A program made the position numbers and the translations under genes. The notes under the pieces were generated by a model. That model did no database searches. It saw only the letters and a program-made list of their open reading frames with translations, and was not told the DNA's origin. A DNA stretch of 64,000 bases from Spiroplasma kunkelii CR2-3x (lineage in GTDB: Bacteria; Bacillota_I; Bacilli_A; Mycoplasmatales; Mycoplasmataceae), in contig NZ_CP010899.1 of NCBI RefSeq assembly GCF_001274875.1, positions 682,001 to 746,000 on the forward strand, given 5' to 3'. Shown here piece by piece: positions 9,676 to 21,484 of the stretch. Within the stretch, counting starts at the first letter, position 1; the number at the start of each line of letters is the position of its first letter.

Positions 9676-9987
9676 TTAATTATGATAAGTGATACTAATA
9701 TTTTTTGGTTTAATTTGTAACGAATAACTTAATTCTTTCATAATTGCTTCATTAATTTCAACTGTTAAATCATTTAGGTTTTCTTTTGCCATTACTTTTC
9801 CACTAATATAAATGTACAATAATGAATTATCAATCATGAGACATTCAACTTTATCTGCAAAATATTGGTGAGTCATATCCCGGATTGCATATAAAATAAT
9901 CTTTTTAATTGTTAATAAACTAACAACAATTGTCCCACGATGATTATTTTCAATTGTTAATTCATTAAAATTATTATTCATCTTCAA
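9676..9987 (-). CDS. Asp23/Gls24-family envelope-stress-like protein
   Basis: Protein of 103 aa with NHRGTIVVSLLTIKKIILYA at residues 14-33, then V-x-x-N-D-L-T-V-E-I-N-E pattern and a basic end. This matches short mollicute Asp23 (DUF322) proteins: small alpha/beta proteins tied to the envelope and usually genetically linked to translation genes (efp, nusB). It sits 25 nt downstream of efp on the same strand with RBS AAGGAG (rc of ctcctt), so efp-asp23 is one operon. The exact role is unknown. Confidence 0.7.
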   Translation of the reverse strand: MKMNNNFNELTIENNHRGTIVVSLLTIKKIILYAIRDMTHQYFADKVECLMIDNSLLYIYISGKVMAKENLNDLTVEINEAIMKELSYSLQIKPKNISITYHN

Positions 9988-10012
9988 TTTCTCCTTTTAT
10001 AAATTGTTAAAA

Positions 10013-10570
10013 TTAAGCTCGTCCGGAATATTTTCCATCACTAGTTGAAACAGTAATAACTTCTCCTTTTTTAATAAACAACGGAACCTGTAATTCTCAG
10101 CCAGTTTCTAGCACTGCTTTTTTCATTGCACCAGAACTAGTATCACCTTTTACTGCTACTTCTGCCTCAGTAACTGTTAGATCGACCTTATCTGGTAAAA
10201 TAATTCCCAATACTTCACCATCATATTTGGTAACAGAAGCCATTACTCCTTCTTTTAAAAATTTTTTTTCTCAAACTAAATTAGTTGAGGGAATTTCTAA
10301 TTGCTCATAAGTTTGCGTATCCATAAAAATGACATTCGTACCATCATCATATAAATATTGCATTTCAACCTTATCAATTATTGCTTTTTTAACTTTATCA
10401 CCACCAGTGAAAGTAATATTTGTTATTGCATTGCTACGCAAATTTTTAACTTTTGTTTTAACATGCGCTTGCCCACGACCAGATTTTGAATGTTGTGCTT
10501 CAATTACTACGTAAATATTACCCTCATATTGAAACGTTAATCCCGGGCGGAAATCGTTTACACTAATCAT
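10013..10570 (-). CDS. efp: Translation elongation factor P
   Basis: Full-length 185-aa EF-P, which relieves ribosome stalling at polyproline. MISVNDFRPGLTFQYEGNIY is the KOW-like domain I; the tip loop SKSGRGQ places Arg at position 32, where B. subtilis has Lys32. Domains II/III follow (PDKVDLTVTEAEVAVKGDTS, then LETGWELQVPLFIKKGEVI, and the conserved end GKYSGRA). One Trp codon is UGA, so standard-code translation would stop at residue 99. Strong RBS AAGGAAG. Confidence 0.95.
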
Positions 10571-10644
10571 CTTCTTCTTCCTTTTCTATTGTTCCTAGTT
10601 TAATTATATCGTAATTTTAAACAGATAGTTATTAAAATCAATAA

Positions 10645-10680
10645 AAAGGAGAAAATTTTTTTTAAACAAATTTTCTCCAA
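10645..10680 (-). terminator. Rho-independent terminator of the opp operon
   Basis: On the minus strand GGAGAAAATTT and AAATTTTCTCC pair around a short loop and are followed by TTTTTA. It lies 35 bp past the stop of the trailing lipoprotein gene. Confidence 0.8.
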
Positions 10681-10712
10681 ATATTTTAATTTTATAAAAT
10701 TGTAAGATAACT

Positions 10713-11360
10713 CTAAATATTAATACGATTTTCACCACAATATCGATTTGAGGTTGATAATGCCTTAATAATAACATAATCAGTTGTTTTAGTAATTGCA
10801 AAATGACGGGTTGATAAATAAAATTTTGGATTTAAGATAGCAAAATAGGCCATCATATTCTCAACTGATAAGGCTTTTAACACTTTCGCTTCATAATTAA
10901 ATGTAATGGTATCTAATGCAAGTGGTTGGTTTTGATATAATGTTATTGAAATAATATCAGTTTTATCTGTAAAATGGATACTATTCTTATTAGCAATAAT
11001 TTGTACTCATAATAATGCTGTCTTTGCACCGCCACTTGTTAGTGGTTGTCAAGGTAAATCAGTTCACGATTTTGAAATGCCATTTTTGTCATAATAAATA
11101 AATTTTAATTCCGCATTTCGAATTTCACCATGATATTCGTTTGTTTCTAATGCATCATAAACTGCATTTTGAAATATCGTTTCAGTTACTTTTGTGGTTG
11201 GTTGTTGTGTTTCAAAAACAGGAATTAAAGATAATTCACTTTTAAATAAAGATAACGAAATTTTACTACGATCACGCGTTTCCATTCTAACACAACTAAC
11301 AACAGTCGCAGGAATACTAATAATCATTAAAGCCGTAAAAGATGTTAACAACTTTTTCAT
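10713..11360 (-). CDS. Lipoprotein, last gene of opp operon
   Basis: 215 aa. Signal MKKLLTSFTALMIISIPATV with lipobox VVSC, so membrane-anchored. The rest is soluble and hydrophilic (for example SWTDLPWQPLTSGGAKT), with no recognised domain. It starts 1 nt after the oppA stop with RBS GGGAGG, so it is translated with the transporter. It could be an accessory peptide-binding subunit, which is an inference from position only. Confidence 0.75.
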
Positions 11361-11361
11361 A

Positions 11362-13536
11362 TTAATAATCCTCCCTAAACGCCTTATAATCAGTTTGAAT
11401 AATTGCTAATTGTTGTTGATAACGTTTTTCAATAATTTGTCGCTCTTGTGTCGTTAGTAAATACGGATTTAAAACCATTCCTCAATGTTTATGTTTTGAA
11501 CTACCATACCCAATTGTAACTTGTGTTCGTGGTGTTACATATGAAATTCGAATTTGATATGATCCATTTGGAACATAAACTGGAATAAACATAAAATTAG
11601 TATAAATAGCATTAAATTCAACTTCGGCAAAACCTCGATAACGATCAGCTAAGTGAACGGGATCAGTAATTTCATCACTTGCCACAACTTGGTTAGTATA
11701 ATTTTTAAAAACATTATAAAAATTTTCAATTGCTGTTGTATTTTTTAAAAGATTTCAATATGGATTACTCAATTGATCCTTAATTGTTGCATAGTCTGGT
11801 GCAAGGTTATTCGTTAATTTTAGGTCACTAAAAATCCGTGAAGTTCCAAAATAATATTGTAAATCACCACCTAAGGAAAAGGTATGTAAGTAAGTATATG
11901 GATCAGCATAATCTGGTAATCATCCTCCTGCTTGCATATCTCAATCGGCTTTTTTACGACGGGTTCCATATTCTGTAGCATCAACAGTAATATCTGGAAT
12001 AATTTTAATTACATCATTTTCAGCGTTAAATGAGTCAATCATATTCAATAAAAATTTATTAATTGTTAATGTGTGTGCTCCATTCATTAAAAAACGAAAT
12101 TCAACTTGTGAAGCACCAATATTTTTTTGTAATCAAGTGCGAATATCATTTAAAATGTTATCATCATTTTTTAATAAATCTTTGTTATGATATAAAGCAT
12201 CACTACCATCTTTTAATAGTTGGCTGGCAGCCATTGCATTACCATCTAAAAAATGGTTTGCATATGCTTCTTCAACATATGATGCATAATCAACATCCCC
12301 ATTATAAACAAAATAACGTGCAGTATAAACATTTCGTAAAAACTTGGAAGTTGGTGAATCATCTAGGGCTTCGGAATAATATTTAACATATTTACTACGG
12401 TCTAGTTGGGTTGCTAAATATTTTCGAACTTTATCATATTGTAACGCCTTACTTGCATTTAATGCTTGCTTAGCACGAGCTGGGTTTGAATTTAAAATAT
12501 CACTATTCGCATAATTATGAATAATTGTACTTGTTATTGCTTCAGGATTAATAATACTTGATGAACCACTAAAAATTGGATTAGCAGGATTAGAACCAAC
12601 ATATTTCTTTCAACCATTACTATCTGTTGGTTCAACTAGAAAATCATTAATATCACCTGATTCAAATAAAACACGTTCACGCGAAACATCATTATTTGCT
12701 AAATAAGTATAATTTAATTTATCAATGTATGTTAATTTGGCATGTCGATAAGCAGGGTTTTTTCGCAATAAAATTTGTGAAGTTGAACTATATTTTTCAA
12801 CTAAATATGCTCCTGAATATCAAATATTTTTATAATTGGTCCCATAATTATAACTTTGTCGTAACGCCTTTTCTGGTAATGGTGCAAAAGCTAAATAAGT
12901 CATTAAAGTATCAAAATATTCTGCTGACTTTGTTAATTTAATGGTAATTTCATCATCAGCTTCATTAATTGTCATTCCTAATTTTTTTCAATTTGGATCA
13001 TTATAATAATCTGGTTGATAATTACCTGCCTGAAAATAATCTCAAATTTCTTGTGCCCCACTAATAAAAGTTCGTCATAATCCTGATGTTGCCGATAAAT
13101 TCTTTGGAAATAAAGCAAACTTAGCAGTATTAATCATATCACTAGCTTTAACTTGCCGTTTAAAATTACCTTGATAATCAAATCATTTTGCTTTTGGTGA
13201 AATTTTATATTTTCATTCACTTTGATCAGCATTAGGAATTCCAACATATTTTGATGTTTTATCTTTTTGCTCAGCAAGATCACCGAAACTACGATTATAT
13301 TTATCAATTGCTACTAATGTTCCAAGAACATCAGCTAAAATTTTATTATCATCAACTAACATTGTTGATGCACTTGACCATGATGTTAGGGGGGATTTAA
13401 AAATAGAACGAAAAGCATTATCTGTAATTAAACGATTTTCTAACAAATCTAAACTAATTCCACATGAAACAACTAATGGTGTTACTGTTGTTATTGCCGT
13501 AAAACTAGCAAAAAATGCCAATTTATTTTTAAACAT
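11362..13536 (-). CDS. oppA: Oligopeptide ABC transporter, substrate-binding lipoprotein
   Basis: 724 aa in code 4 with several UGA Trp codons. MFKNKLAFFASFTAITTVTP and lipobox VVSC anchor it outside. The family 5 solute-binding pattern is visible: an N-terminal DNNKILADVLGTLVAIDKYN block, KWFDYQG, KASDMINTAKF (V-x-A-x-D motif region), and near the end an ADWDMQAGGWLPDYADPYTY block (the conserved W-x-x-DYxDP signature). It delivers peptides to OppBC. Last but one in oppBCDFA, starting 3 nt after oppF. Confidence 0.9.
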
Positions 13537-13538
13537 CG

Positions 13539-15773
13539 TTACACCTCCTTTCTGCCAACTGTCAAAGCAAGTTTAGCTTTTGCTGCAGCAATTTCACGTG
13601 AATTACCAAATAAATAGTGCCCCGTTTTAATTTCAGTAAACTCTGGTAAATCAAATAAGTAATCTCAATGTTCTTTTTCTGGTTCATAGATAAAATGAAC
13701 TTTTTCTTTTTCATAATTTGGATTAGGTAACGGAATTGTTGATAATAATGCACGCGTATATGGATGTAATGGATTAGTAAATAAATCTTCAGCCTTTGCT
13801 AATTCAACAAGTTGACCATGATAAATAACAGCAATTCGGTCAGCAATAAACCGAACAACCGATAAATCATGGGCAACAAAAATATAAGTTAAATTATATT
13901 GTTGTTGAAATTTTTTTAATAAGTTTAAAACTTGGGCTCTAATTGAAACATCTAATGCTGAAATTGGTTCATCAGCAATAATAAATTGTGGTTTCATAAT
14001 TAATGCCCGAGCGATACCAATTCGTTGTCGTTGTCCCCCTGAAAATTCATGTGAATAACGTGATAAATGTTCTGGTAGTAATCCAACCTCTTTTAAAATG
14101 TTTAAAATTAAGAAATGTTTAACATCACGATCTTTAATTTGTTCTAACTTTAATGGTTTTTCATTTTTTCCTAAATTATTATTATAATAAGTTAAATATA
14201 ACTGGCGAGCAGTATCATTTTGATATAATTCAGGAAAATTTGTTAACCCTTCTCCAATAATTTCTTCAACTGAAATTCGATCGTTTAATGACGAAGATGG
14301 ATCTTGAAAAATCATTTGAATTTTTTTCTTTTGTAAACGTTTTTCTCGCCTTGTGGGTAATTTAAACAATTCCGCATTTTTAACAATTTCATCAATTAAT
14401 GGTAAATCTAATAAATCTAATAAACGATTAGAAGTAATAATCTCCGATTCTGAAGTTTTATATTTCTTACCTACTAATTGATAATATAATTTAATTGTTG
14501 TTTGATCACGAAAAACCCCATGTCGTGCTAAATATGATAAATCAGCAAGCATCATTTGTTGCTGTTCTACTGTTGCACTTTTCTTAATCAAAATCATTAA
14601 TCCTTCTTTTCATTCATTATTTGGTAATGCTGCTAAACTTGTTTTCAAATTAGACGTGGTTGCTAATTCATTCAATGTCTTTGCCATATTTGTTGTTGCA
14701 ATTTTTATCATTAAAGTACTAGTTTGATATGCTTGCTGTAAGGCAATAATTGCTTGTTGATTTATTTGCGATTCTAATTCCAATTTTTGTAATTCCTGTA
14801 AATATGCCTTTTTAAAATCATTTTTAAAAACATTAAAACTTTTATTATAACTTAAAATATATTTTTTTCGTTTTCTCTTCGGAACAAAAAGAATAAAAAC
14901 TGCCCGTTGATTTTTATGTAAAAAATAAATTTCATTTAACAATTTAGTATGAATTGATAATAAATTTGCTAATTGTTCAAAAGAAGCATCATAATATTTT
15001 TGTGCTTGTTCTAATACAAGGTTTTCTTTTAGAGCATTACGATTTTCTTCTAATTTTAAAAAAACTTTATAAATTTGATGCCCTAATAAAATATTTCCTT
15101 CAATAATTTCAATATTTCCGCGGACACGACCTTTGATTTCTTCTTCTAGGGCAAGAGATAATGATGGAATTCATTCATGCAAATTATCCATAAAACAAAA
15201 AATTCGTTGATAATCTTTTAACATATCTTTTAATAAAATTAAATTATGTTCATACATTTCTTTTATTAATGTAAAATGATTGTTACTATGATTAAAATTT
15301 AGTAAATCAACTTTCTTTAATTCAAGGTTAGTTGTTATTAAATATTTCTTATTTGTATAGGGTATTAATTCTTTCGTATTAACAACATATTTTTTATTTT
15401 CAAAATAACGATAATAACTAATTTTTAAATTATTAATATAGTTACTTAAATTTTTATTTAATAACATATTATTATTTCGTAATAATCGCAATTTTTCATT
15501 AATATCTAAATTAATTTTATATAATTGTGGTGGTTTTCCCCGAATCAAATGCTTATCCATATAAATGGTTCCATCTTTAATTGGTTGCACACCAGCAATG
15601 GCACGGCCAATCGTTGTTTTACCACTTCCCGACTCACCAACAATACTAAAAATTTCTCCACGGTAAATATCAAAATTTGCCCTTTTAACTGCATTTACTT
15701 TTTTATTTTTTTGGCGAAATTGAATTAACAAATCGCGAACCATAATAAACTGTTCTTGTTCGTTTTTGTTCAT
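13539..15773 (-). CDS. oppF: Oligopeptide ABC transporter ATP-binding protein OppF (large insert)
   Basis: 744 aa, about twice the usual OppF. Walker A GESGSGKT at residues 46-53. The Q-loop [11 protein letters not shown] comes only at about 487, then FSGGQRQR (about 578), Walker [13 protein letters not shown] (about 597), H-switch [10 protein letters not shown], and the oligopeptide C-terminal LHPYTRALL. The roughly 400 residues between Walker A and the Q-loop are Lys/Asn/Leu-rich, helical and coiled-coil-like. The ATG at 15773 is preferred to a GTG at 15782 because it follows the oppD stop directly. It energises peptide import. Confidence 0.9.
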
Positions 15774-15774
15774 C

Positions 15775-17478
15775 TTAATCACCTACCTTTGTATCATTTT
15801 TAATTTGTTCTAACTGTTGTAATTGCTTTGGTTTTGTTACTTTTGCAGCTCGTGGATCTAATAGTCATGTTTTTGCATAATGTGTTTCACTTACTTTAAA
15901 CATTGGTGGTTCTAATAAATAATCAATTTTCATCGCATGTTGATTACGAGGAGCAAATGGATCTCCATATACTTTTGCATATAATGATGGTGGTGAACCA
16001 GAAATTGAATAAAGGTCTTCTCCTTTTTGACCAAATTGTGGTAAAGAAGATAATAACGCTCAAGTATAAGGGTGCTTTGGATCAAAAAAGATATCATTCA
16101 CTGTTCCATACTCAATAATCTGACCAGCATACATTACAGCAACCCGATCAGCAATATTTGCTACAACGCCTAAATCATGTGTAATAAAAATAACAGTAAA
16201 TTTATATTCTTTTTGTAATGATTTAATTAAATCCAGAATTTGTGCTTGAATTGTAACATCTAAGGCTGTCGTTGGTTCATCACAAATTAAAACTTTTGGT
16301 TGACAAGCTAAAGAAATTGCAATAACTACCCTTTGGCGCATTCCACCCGAATACATTCCTGGGATATCATGATAACGCTTTTTAGCCTTTGGAATTCCAA
16401 CTTTTTCTAGTAATTCAATTGCTGTTTTTTTTGCTATTGCTCGTGACATTTTACGATTTTTTCGTAATACTTCTGAAATTTGAAAGCCAACTGATAATAA
16501 TGGATTTAACGATGTCATTGGATCTTGGAAAATTGTTGCTATTGTTGGACCACGTAATTTACTAATTTGTTTTGCCGCTTTTAATTTATTGATAAATTCA
16601 AAATTTTTAATTAAATTTCATTCTTCATATACATTAGCAAAATTAGCAGCATCCAAAGGTTTTCCACTTGCCATTAACTGATTTAATTTGTTAATCCGAT
16701 AGCGAATCCCATCGGTATAAGTTTTTTTACTAAAATAAGTTTGAATTTTACTAAATTCTGTTGGTAAAGGAATAATTTTTTGCTCAAAATAATTTTTTAA
16801 AAACTGAATATTTTTCCCTAATAATCGTTTTTCACTTCAAGTTAATTTTTTAATTTTGTAAATTTCATTCTTATAACCAACAATTTGATTTTGTAAAAAT
16901 TCAATCTTTTTTTGTTTTAATTCAGGATTTAACAACATCTCTTGTTGATTTTTATATTCCTTTAATTGTGCATTAAGTTTTCCTATTTTATTATTAATTC
17001 GGTTTGAATAACTAAAACTAATTTGTTTTTTTAACACTTCAATTTTATTTTGTAAATCAATAATTGCTGTTTGCAAATTAGTTAATTCCAAATTATTAAT
17101 CATTTTGATTTTTTGTGTTGTTCTAATAATTTGTTTTTTATTATACTTAATAATATTTTTTTGTAGGTTATTATCTAATAAAATTTTATGGAAATCAACT
17201 AAATGAACTGGTTTTCGAAAATACGCTAAATCATCCGATAAAATATTTTTTGAAGGCGAATAAACAATTGAACCATTACTAATTCAGCCATTACTTTCTA
17301 ACATATTAGTAAATGTTTTAGTCATAACTGACTTACCACTCCCTGACTCACCAACAATTGCTAATGTTTCACCATCATAAATATCAAAAGAAATATTTCG
17401 AATAGCAGTTAAAACATTGGCACGAGTTTTAAATTTTATTATTAATTTTTTAATTGAAATAACAATTTCTTTTTCCAT
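15775..17478 (-). CDS. oppD: Oligopeptide ABC transporter ATP-binding protein OppD (insert)
   Basis: 567 aa in code 4. Walker A GESGSGKS near residue 43; the Q-loop IFQDPMTSLNP only near 318; YSGGMRQR near 377; Walker B VLICDEPTTALD near 399; THDLGVVANIADRVAVMYAG; then DPKHPYTWALLSSLPQ and a C-terminal GDPFAPRNQ. The last resembles the OppD-type end, though the usual CxxC Fe-S Cys pattern is not seen. A helical insert of roughly 200 residues lies between Walker A and the Q-loop. It pairs with OppF. Confidence 0.9.
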
Positions 17479-17508
17479 AAAGCAATATCTCCTTTTAATA
17501 CGTTATTT

Positions 17509-18501
17509 TTATTTATAATGGTTTTTGGGGTCTAATGAGTCAGCAAATACTTTTCCGAATAAGAAAAATAAAACCGATGTTCCAGCAATAAAACAAATAG
17601 GAATAATTAATAAATGTGGATAATCTTGTCACTTACTAGATGCTAATACTTCATTTAAAATAAATCCTAATGTTGTATTTTCACGTCCTTGGACAAAACC
17701 AAAGTTAAAGTAATTTAATGTTGAATCAATTGCAATAGCCATTGGTACAGCAAATGATGCTGTTTGAATAATTAATGGTAAAATTCGTGGCATAATATTT
17801 TTTGTCACAATTTTTGATCCAGATGTTCCTAACATTTTTGAAGCAAGATTATATTCAGTATTTCGGACTAAAATAATTTGGACTCGGATAACCTCTGCCA
17901 AAGTAATTCAACTAGTAAGTGATACGGCAAAAATAATTACGGGCATTGTTTTACCTAAAGCAAAAATAATAATTAATCATAAAATTAGTGTTGGTACTAA
18001 ATTTAAAAATCGTGTAATTTCAATAAATAAAATATCAAATTTTTTAGAAAATCCTCAAATTGAACCAACAATAACACCAATTAAAATTTGAATTAAGGCA
18101 ATTATTAATGTAAATAATAAGGTTGTTCGCATTCCAATTCAAATTTTATCTCAATAATTCTCACCATTCATCCCCAGTCCAAATAAATAAGTTGCATTTG
18201 GAGCTAAAGGTTGTTGATAATTAGTAATTGGTAAATCAGCAGGTAATGGGTTCGCAACTTTACCAATTGGGACAATCGCTGTTAATAAGATAATTGCAAG
18301 TAATAATAATAAACAAACAATAAACGTTTTTTTAGTAATTAAAATTTGACCAACTACTTTTCAATAACGATATGATTTCGTTAAAATTCGTTCATTCTCT
18401 TCTAGTTGAGGACCAACAATTTCAAATAAACTTGGATCTAAATTATTAATATCATAACTTTGAAAATCAAGTAACTCTTCATATGTAACTCTTCGCATCA
18501 T
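17509..18501 (-). CDS. oppC: Oligopeptide ABC transporter permease OppC
   Basis: 330 aa (ATG at 18501, or 18498). A soluble N-terminus (YDINNLDPSLFEIV) precedes the first span FIVCLLLLLAIILLTAIV; five further helices follow. The permease EAA loop reads NTEYNLASKMLGTSGSKIVT with ITKNIMPRILPLI (coupling helix contacting the ATPases). The C-terminus GKVFADSLDPKNHYK (LDP-K) is typical. It lies between oppB and oppD with 14- and 30-nt gaps. Confidence 0.9.
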
Positions 18502-18515
18502 TTTTTCTCCTCTTT

Positions 18516-19760
18516 TTATTTTGTTAATTTTACTCTTGGATCTAATATCGCCATCATAATATCGGCTATTAAACTAGTAACAATTCCAGCCGTTGCTGTT
18601 AATAGAATATATCCCATGACAACAAAGGAATCCTTGTTTCCAACACCCGAGACAATAAATTTACTCATACCTGGAATTGCTCAATTTTGTTCAGCAAAGA
18701 TACTTGCCCCAAAAATTGTTGTTAAAAAAGCTGCTGGTAATAAACGAAAAATTCGAATCCCAGCATTACGGAAAATATGAATATAGAAAATATAACGATT
18801 AGTCATGCCTTTTGATAGGGCAAACTTAGTATAATCAGCAGTCATTTCATCAATAACATATCGTCTTGTATTAATAACAATTGGTGGTGTTATCATTAAA
18901 AAAATTGCAAATACTGGCCAAAATTTAGTATCAAAAGTTCCCGAACTAAATAAACCATGAGCATAAAAAACATTAATTGAAATTAAATAAATCCCCACTA
19001 CTAAAACAACCGGTGGAATTGTTAAAAAGATAATTGACCCAGAATTAATGGTATTATCAACGCCACGTTCTTTATTTTGTGCCGCATTGATTCCTAATGG
19101 CACACCAATTAAATAAGCTAATAACACTGCAACTGACCCAAAACCAAATGAATATGGAATTGCTCTTACAAAGATATCTGACACTAATTCTCCTGGTTCT
19201 GCTACTGCTGTTGAAAAAACAACTCCTAAGTAAAATCATGTTGTAACTTTTTCACCAACTAATTCACCAGTTATTGTATCAAAAGCACTATTAATAATTA
19301 TTGTTTTTTTAATAAAAGGCATAATATTTCGTAAATATGTTCCTAATTGACTTCAAATTGAGCCATATACTCCAAAAATTTTCATTTTTTGCTCCAATAA
19401 AGCATTATATTCTGGTGTACCTGGTAAAATTTTTAATTTATCAATATCAATGTCTTTAATATAAATATCATCGGGAGTTACTAATCGCAATAAAATAAAA
19501 ATTACACAAATTGCTAGCAATAAAGTAATAATTGCAAAAAAGATTCTTTTTAATGAATAACTTATTAATGGAAAACGATCAAAAAACTCCCGACGGTGAT
19601 GATTAAAAATTGCCATTTTATATTTCATTTCAGTAAAAAGTGATGTTCGTTTATTTGCTTGTTGATAATCTAAATCAACATTAACAAACTTATTATCATA
19701 TTCTTTACTAATATCAAAATTGGTTTTAGAAATATCTTTATCTTTTTTAATATTTTTCAT
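18516..19760 (-). CDS. oppB: Oligopeptide ABC transporter permease OppB
   Basis: 414 aa, longer than the usual ~310 because of a Lys/Asp-rich N-terminal cytoplasmic extension of about 65 residues (KKDKDISKTNFDIS). Spans follow, with the coupling segment DYTKFALSKGMTNRYIFYIH and the C-terminal IADIMMAILDPRVKLTK. It is the first gene of oppB-C-D-F-A-lipoprotein, transcribed leftward. RBS AGGGAGG. Confidence 0.9.
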
Positions 19761-19894
19761 ATATTTCCCTCCCTAGTTCTAAGAAAAAATAAAATGTCCC
19801 TTTTATCAAATATTAATAAAATAATGTGCTTAAAATAACTTATTTAAAATAATGTACTTGATACAAAATATAATTTTATATTATGTAATTATAA

Positions 19895-19922
19895 TTTACT
19901 TTTTATAAAAATACAATATAAT
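19895..19922 (+). promoter_or_regulatory. Sigma-70-type promoter for the 156-aa membrane protein gene
   Basis: TTTACT, 16-bp spacer, TATAAT, 39 bp before the ATG at 19962. The sequence is close to consensus but in very AT-rich DNA, so chance is possible. The divergent oppB promoter must lie in the same 200-bp gap; it could not be assigned with confidence. Confidence 0.5.
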
Positions 19923-19961
19923 TTAATAATAAATTTAAAAAATATTAATGTGGGGGAAATA

Positions 19962-20432
19962 ATGTCAAAAAAGAAAAATATGTTTAAAGAATTAAATAAA
20001 TTAAAACGTGAAGAAAAAGAAATTCATGAAAAAGAAGTTAAAGAAATTGTTGAAGAAACATACCATAATCAAACAATAAAATTAGAAACTTATCAAAAAC
20101 TAAAAAAAATTACTTGATACCATTATTTAATTGCTATTTCAACTAGTGCATTTTTACTTGGAATTAGTTTTTTATTAGGAATTTTTGCTTTTAAAGATAT
20201 AAAAAAAACAGAATGAATTGTTGTTAGCTTCTTTGTTTTAATTTTATTAATCTGATTAATTTTAGGCTGATATAAAAATAAGCAAGCTATAGTTTACTTT
20301 AATGATCATCGTCGCCGTTATCAACCCACTTTAACTGACGAAGAAGCAATAATTAAAAAAACACGAAAAATATTATTAATCATTGCTGGAATATTATTAA
20401 TTTCTTCAGTAATTATCTTTTTTACTATTTAA
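19962..20432 (+). CDS. Membrane protein with basic helical N-terminus (156 aa)
   Basis: MSKKKNMFKELNKLKREEKE starts a charged helix of about 50 residues, then three spans (HYLIAISTSAFLLGISFLLG; VVSFFVLILLIWLILGW; ILLIIAGILLISSVIIFF) with a basic loop DHRRRYQPTLTDEEA. RBS GGGGGAAA is offset. Not recognised; it stands alone and divergent from oppB. Confidence 0.7.
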
Positions 20433-20554
20433 TTTATTTTTATAAAAATTAACCAACCTTAAATTCTAGCATCTGTAAAAATACAAAGTCACTATCATTA
20501 ATAACCATTAATAACTTGTTTACTGCTTAGGTCTAATAAAGAAACTATAAAAAT

Positions 20555-21040
20555 TTATATCATAATGATATAAATACTTCTACAGCAAAAAAAACCTTGC
20601 TTTTTGATTAAATTAATTTTATATTTTTGATTCCGGTGGTTATTTATGTATATCTTGAACTTAGAATTTAAATCTAATTTATATTTTTCTTTAAAAAAAT
20701 TAAAAATGGGTCTAAAAATTGGCGTAAATTCCTTTGTTTCTACTTTTTGCTTTCAAACATTAGCACTTTTAACTAATGCATCAAACTCATTTTGCCGTAT
20801 CTTAAAAACCAAACAATAATTATCCTTCCATGTTTCTAATTTATAATAATTTCAAAAATCTATTACTATTTCCGCAAATTCCTGTAAATCTAAATCAACT
20901 TTCTCTTTCACAACTAAAACCCTAATTTTTGTTTTAAAAAATATTGCACTATTTGGTTTTGGAAATAATAAATTTTCAATTCTACTTTGGTTTGGCCTAA
21001 AATTGTATAGAATTCTTCTTATATAATTAATAATCACCAT
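20555..21040 (-). CDS. Hypothetical protein (161 aa)
   Basis: MVIINYIRRILYNFRPNQSR, then LVVKEKVDLDLQEFAEIVID and IRQNEFDALVKSANVW. It is a soluble, basic, intact code-4 frame. It starts 17 nt after the stop of the 98-aa gene at 21058, so the pair is likely an operon. No family was recognised. It lies next to phage-type repeats, so mobile origin is possible. Confidence 0.55.
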
Positions 21041-21057
21041 CTGTTGGCATATTTTTT

Positions 21058-21354
21058 TTATAAAATTTTAAAAAGTTTTCTACTGTCAATTTTTTCTAAT
21101 GATACCCCTCTCCCTCTCAAGCCAACAAAAAAACCACTTTTATATAAACAACTCGTAATATAAAAGAATTTATTATTCACATTAGTTGTCAGCGTTAAGT
21201 GAACATTATCATAAAATTTAATTTTTTCCTTTTTTAGTTTTTCTTTAATAAATGACCAAACTAAGAAATCTGGGTTAATATTGTTAAAAAACAAGTCTTC
21301 AGTACAAATAATTTTATAATCTAGTGGTTTAAAAATATTGTCAATAAAAGACAT
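21058..21354 (-). CDS. Hypothetical protein (98 aa)
   Basis: MSFIDNIFKPLDYKIICTED, then HLTLTTNVNNKFFYITSCLY and GLRGRGVSLEKID. Its ATG touches the repeated palindrome/terminator element, so its promoter must lie inside or beyond that repeat. Probably co-transcribed with 20555-21040. Not recognised. Confidence 0.5.
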   Translation of the reverse strand: MSFIDNIFKPLDYKIICTEDLFFNNINPDFLVWSFIKEKLKKEKIKFYDNVHLTLTTNVNNKFFYITSCLYKSGFFVGLRGRGVSLEKIDSRKLFKIL

Positions 21355-21420
21355 CCTGTACGATGAACCGATAAAAAAGCAACTCTTGTTAGAGTTGCTT
21401 TTTATTTGAAAAACAACTTT
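21353..21420. terminator. Repeated hairpin/terminator element, copy 2
   Basis: CATCCTGTACGATG (one change from the other copies) followed by AAAAAGCAACTC TTGTTA GAGTTGCTTTTT, a perfectly paired bidirectional terminator. It precedes leader-RNA copy A. Confidence 0.7.
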
Positions 21421-21484
21421 TGAAAAACAACTTAATAGCAGAGTGGGACATTTTTTTAAAATAACTAGGTGTTTTTTTCCACAC

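Noticed and set aside
10329-10514. 61-codon + strand frame
   Set aside because: Lies wholly inside efp on the opposite strand, without RBS.
12063-12386. 107-codon + strand frame
   Set aside because: Antisense to oppA; His/Leu-rich composition and no ribosome site.
14610-14942. Separate gene inside oppF
   Set aside because: With UGA as Trp it is one continuous OppF frame; the piece is the internal insert.
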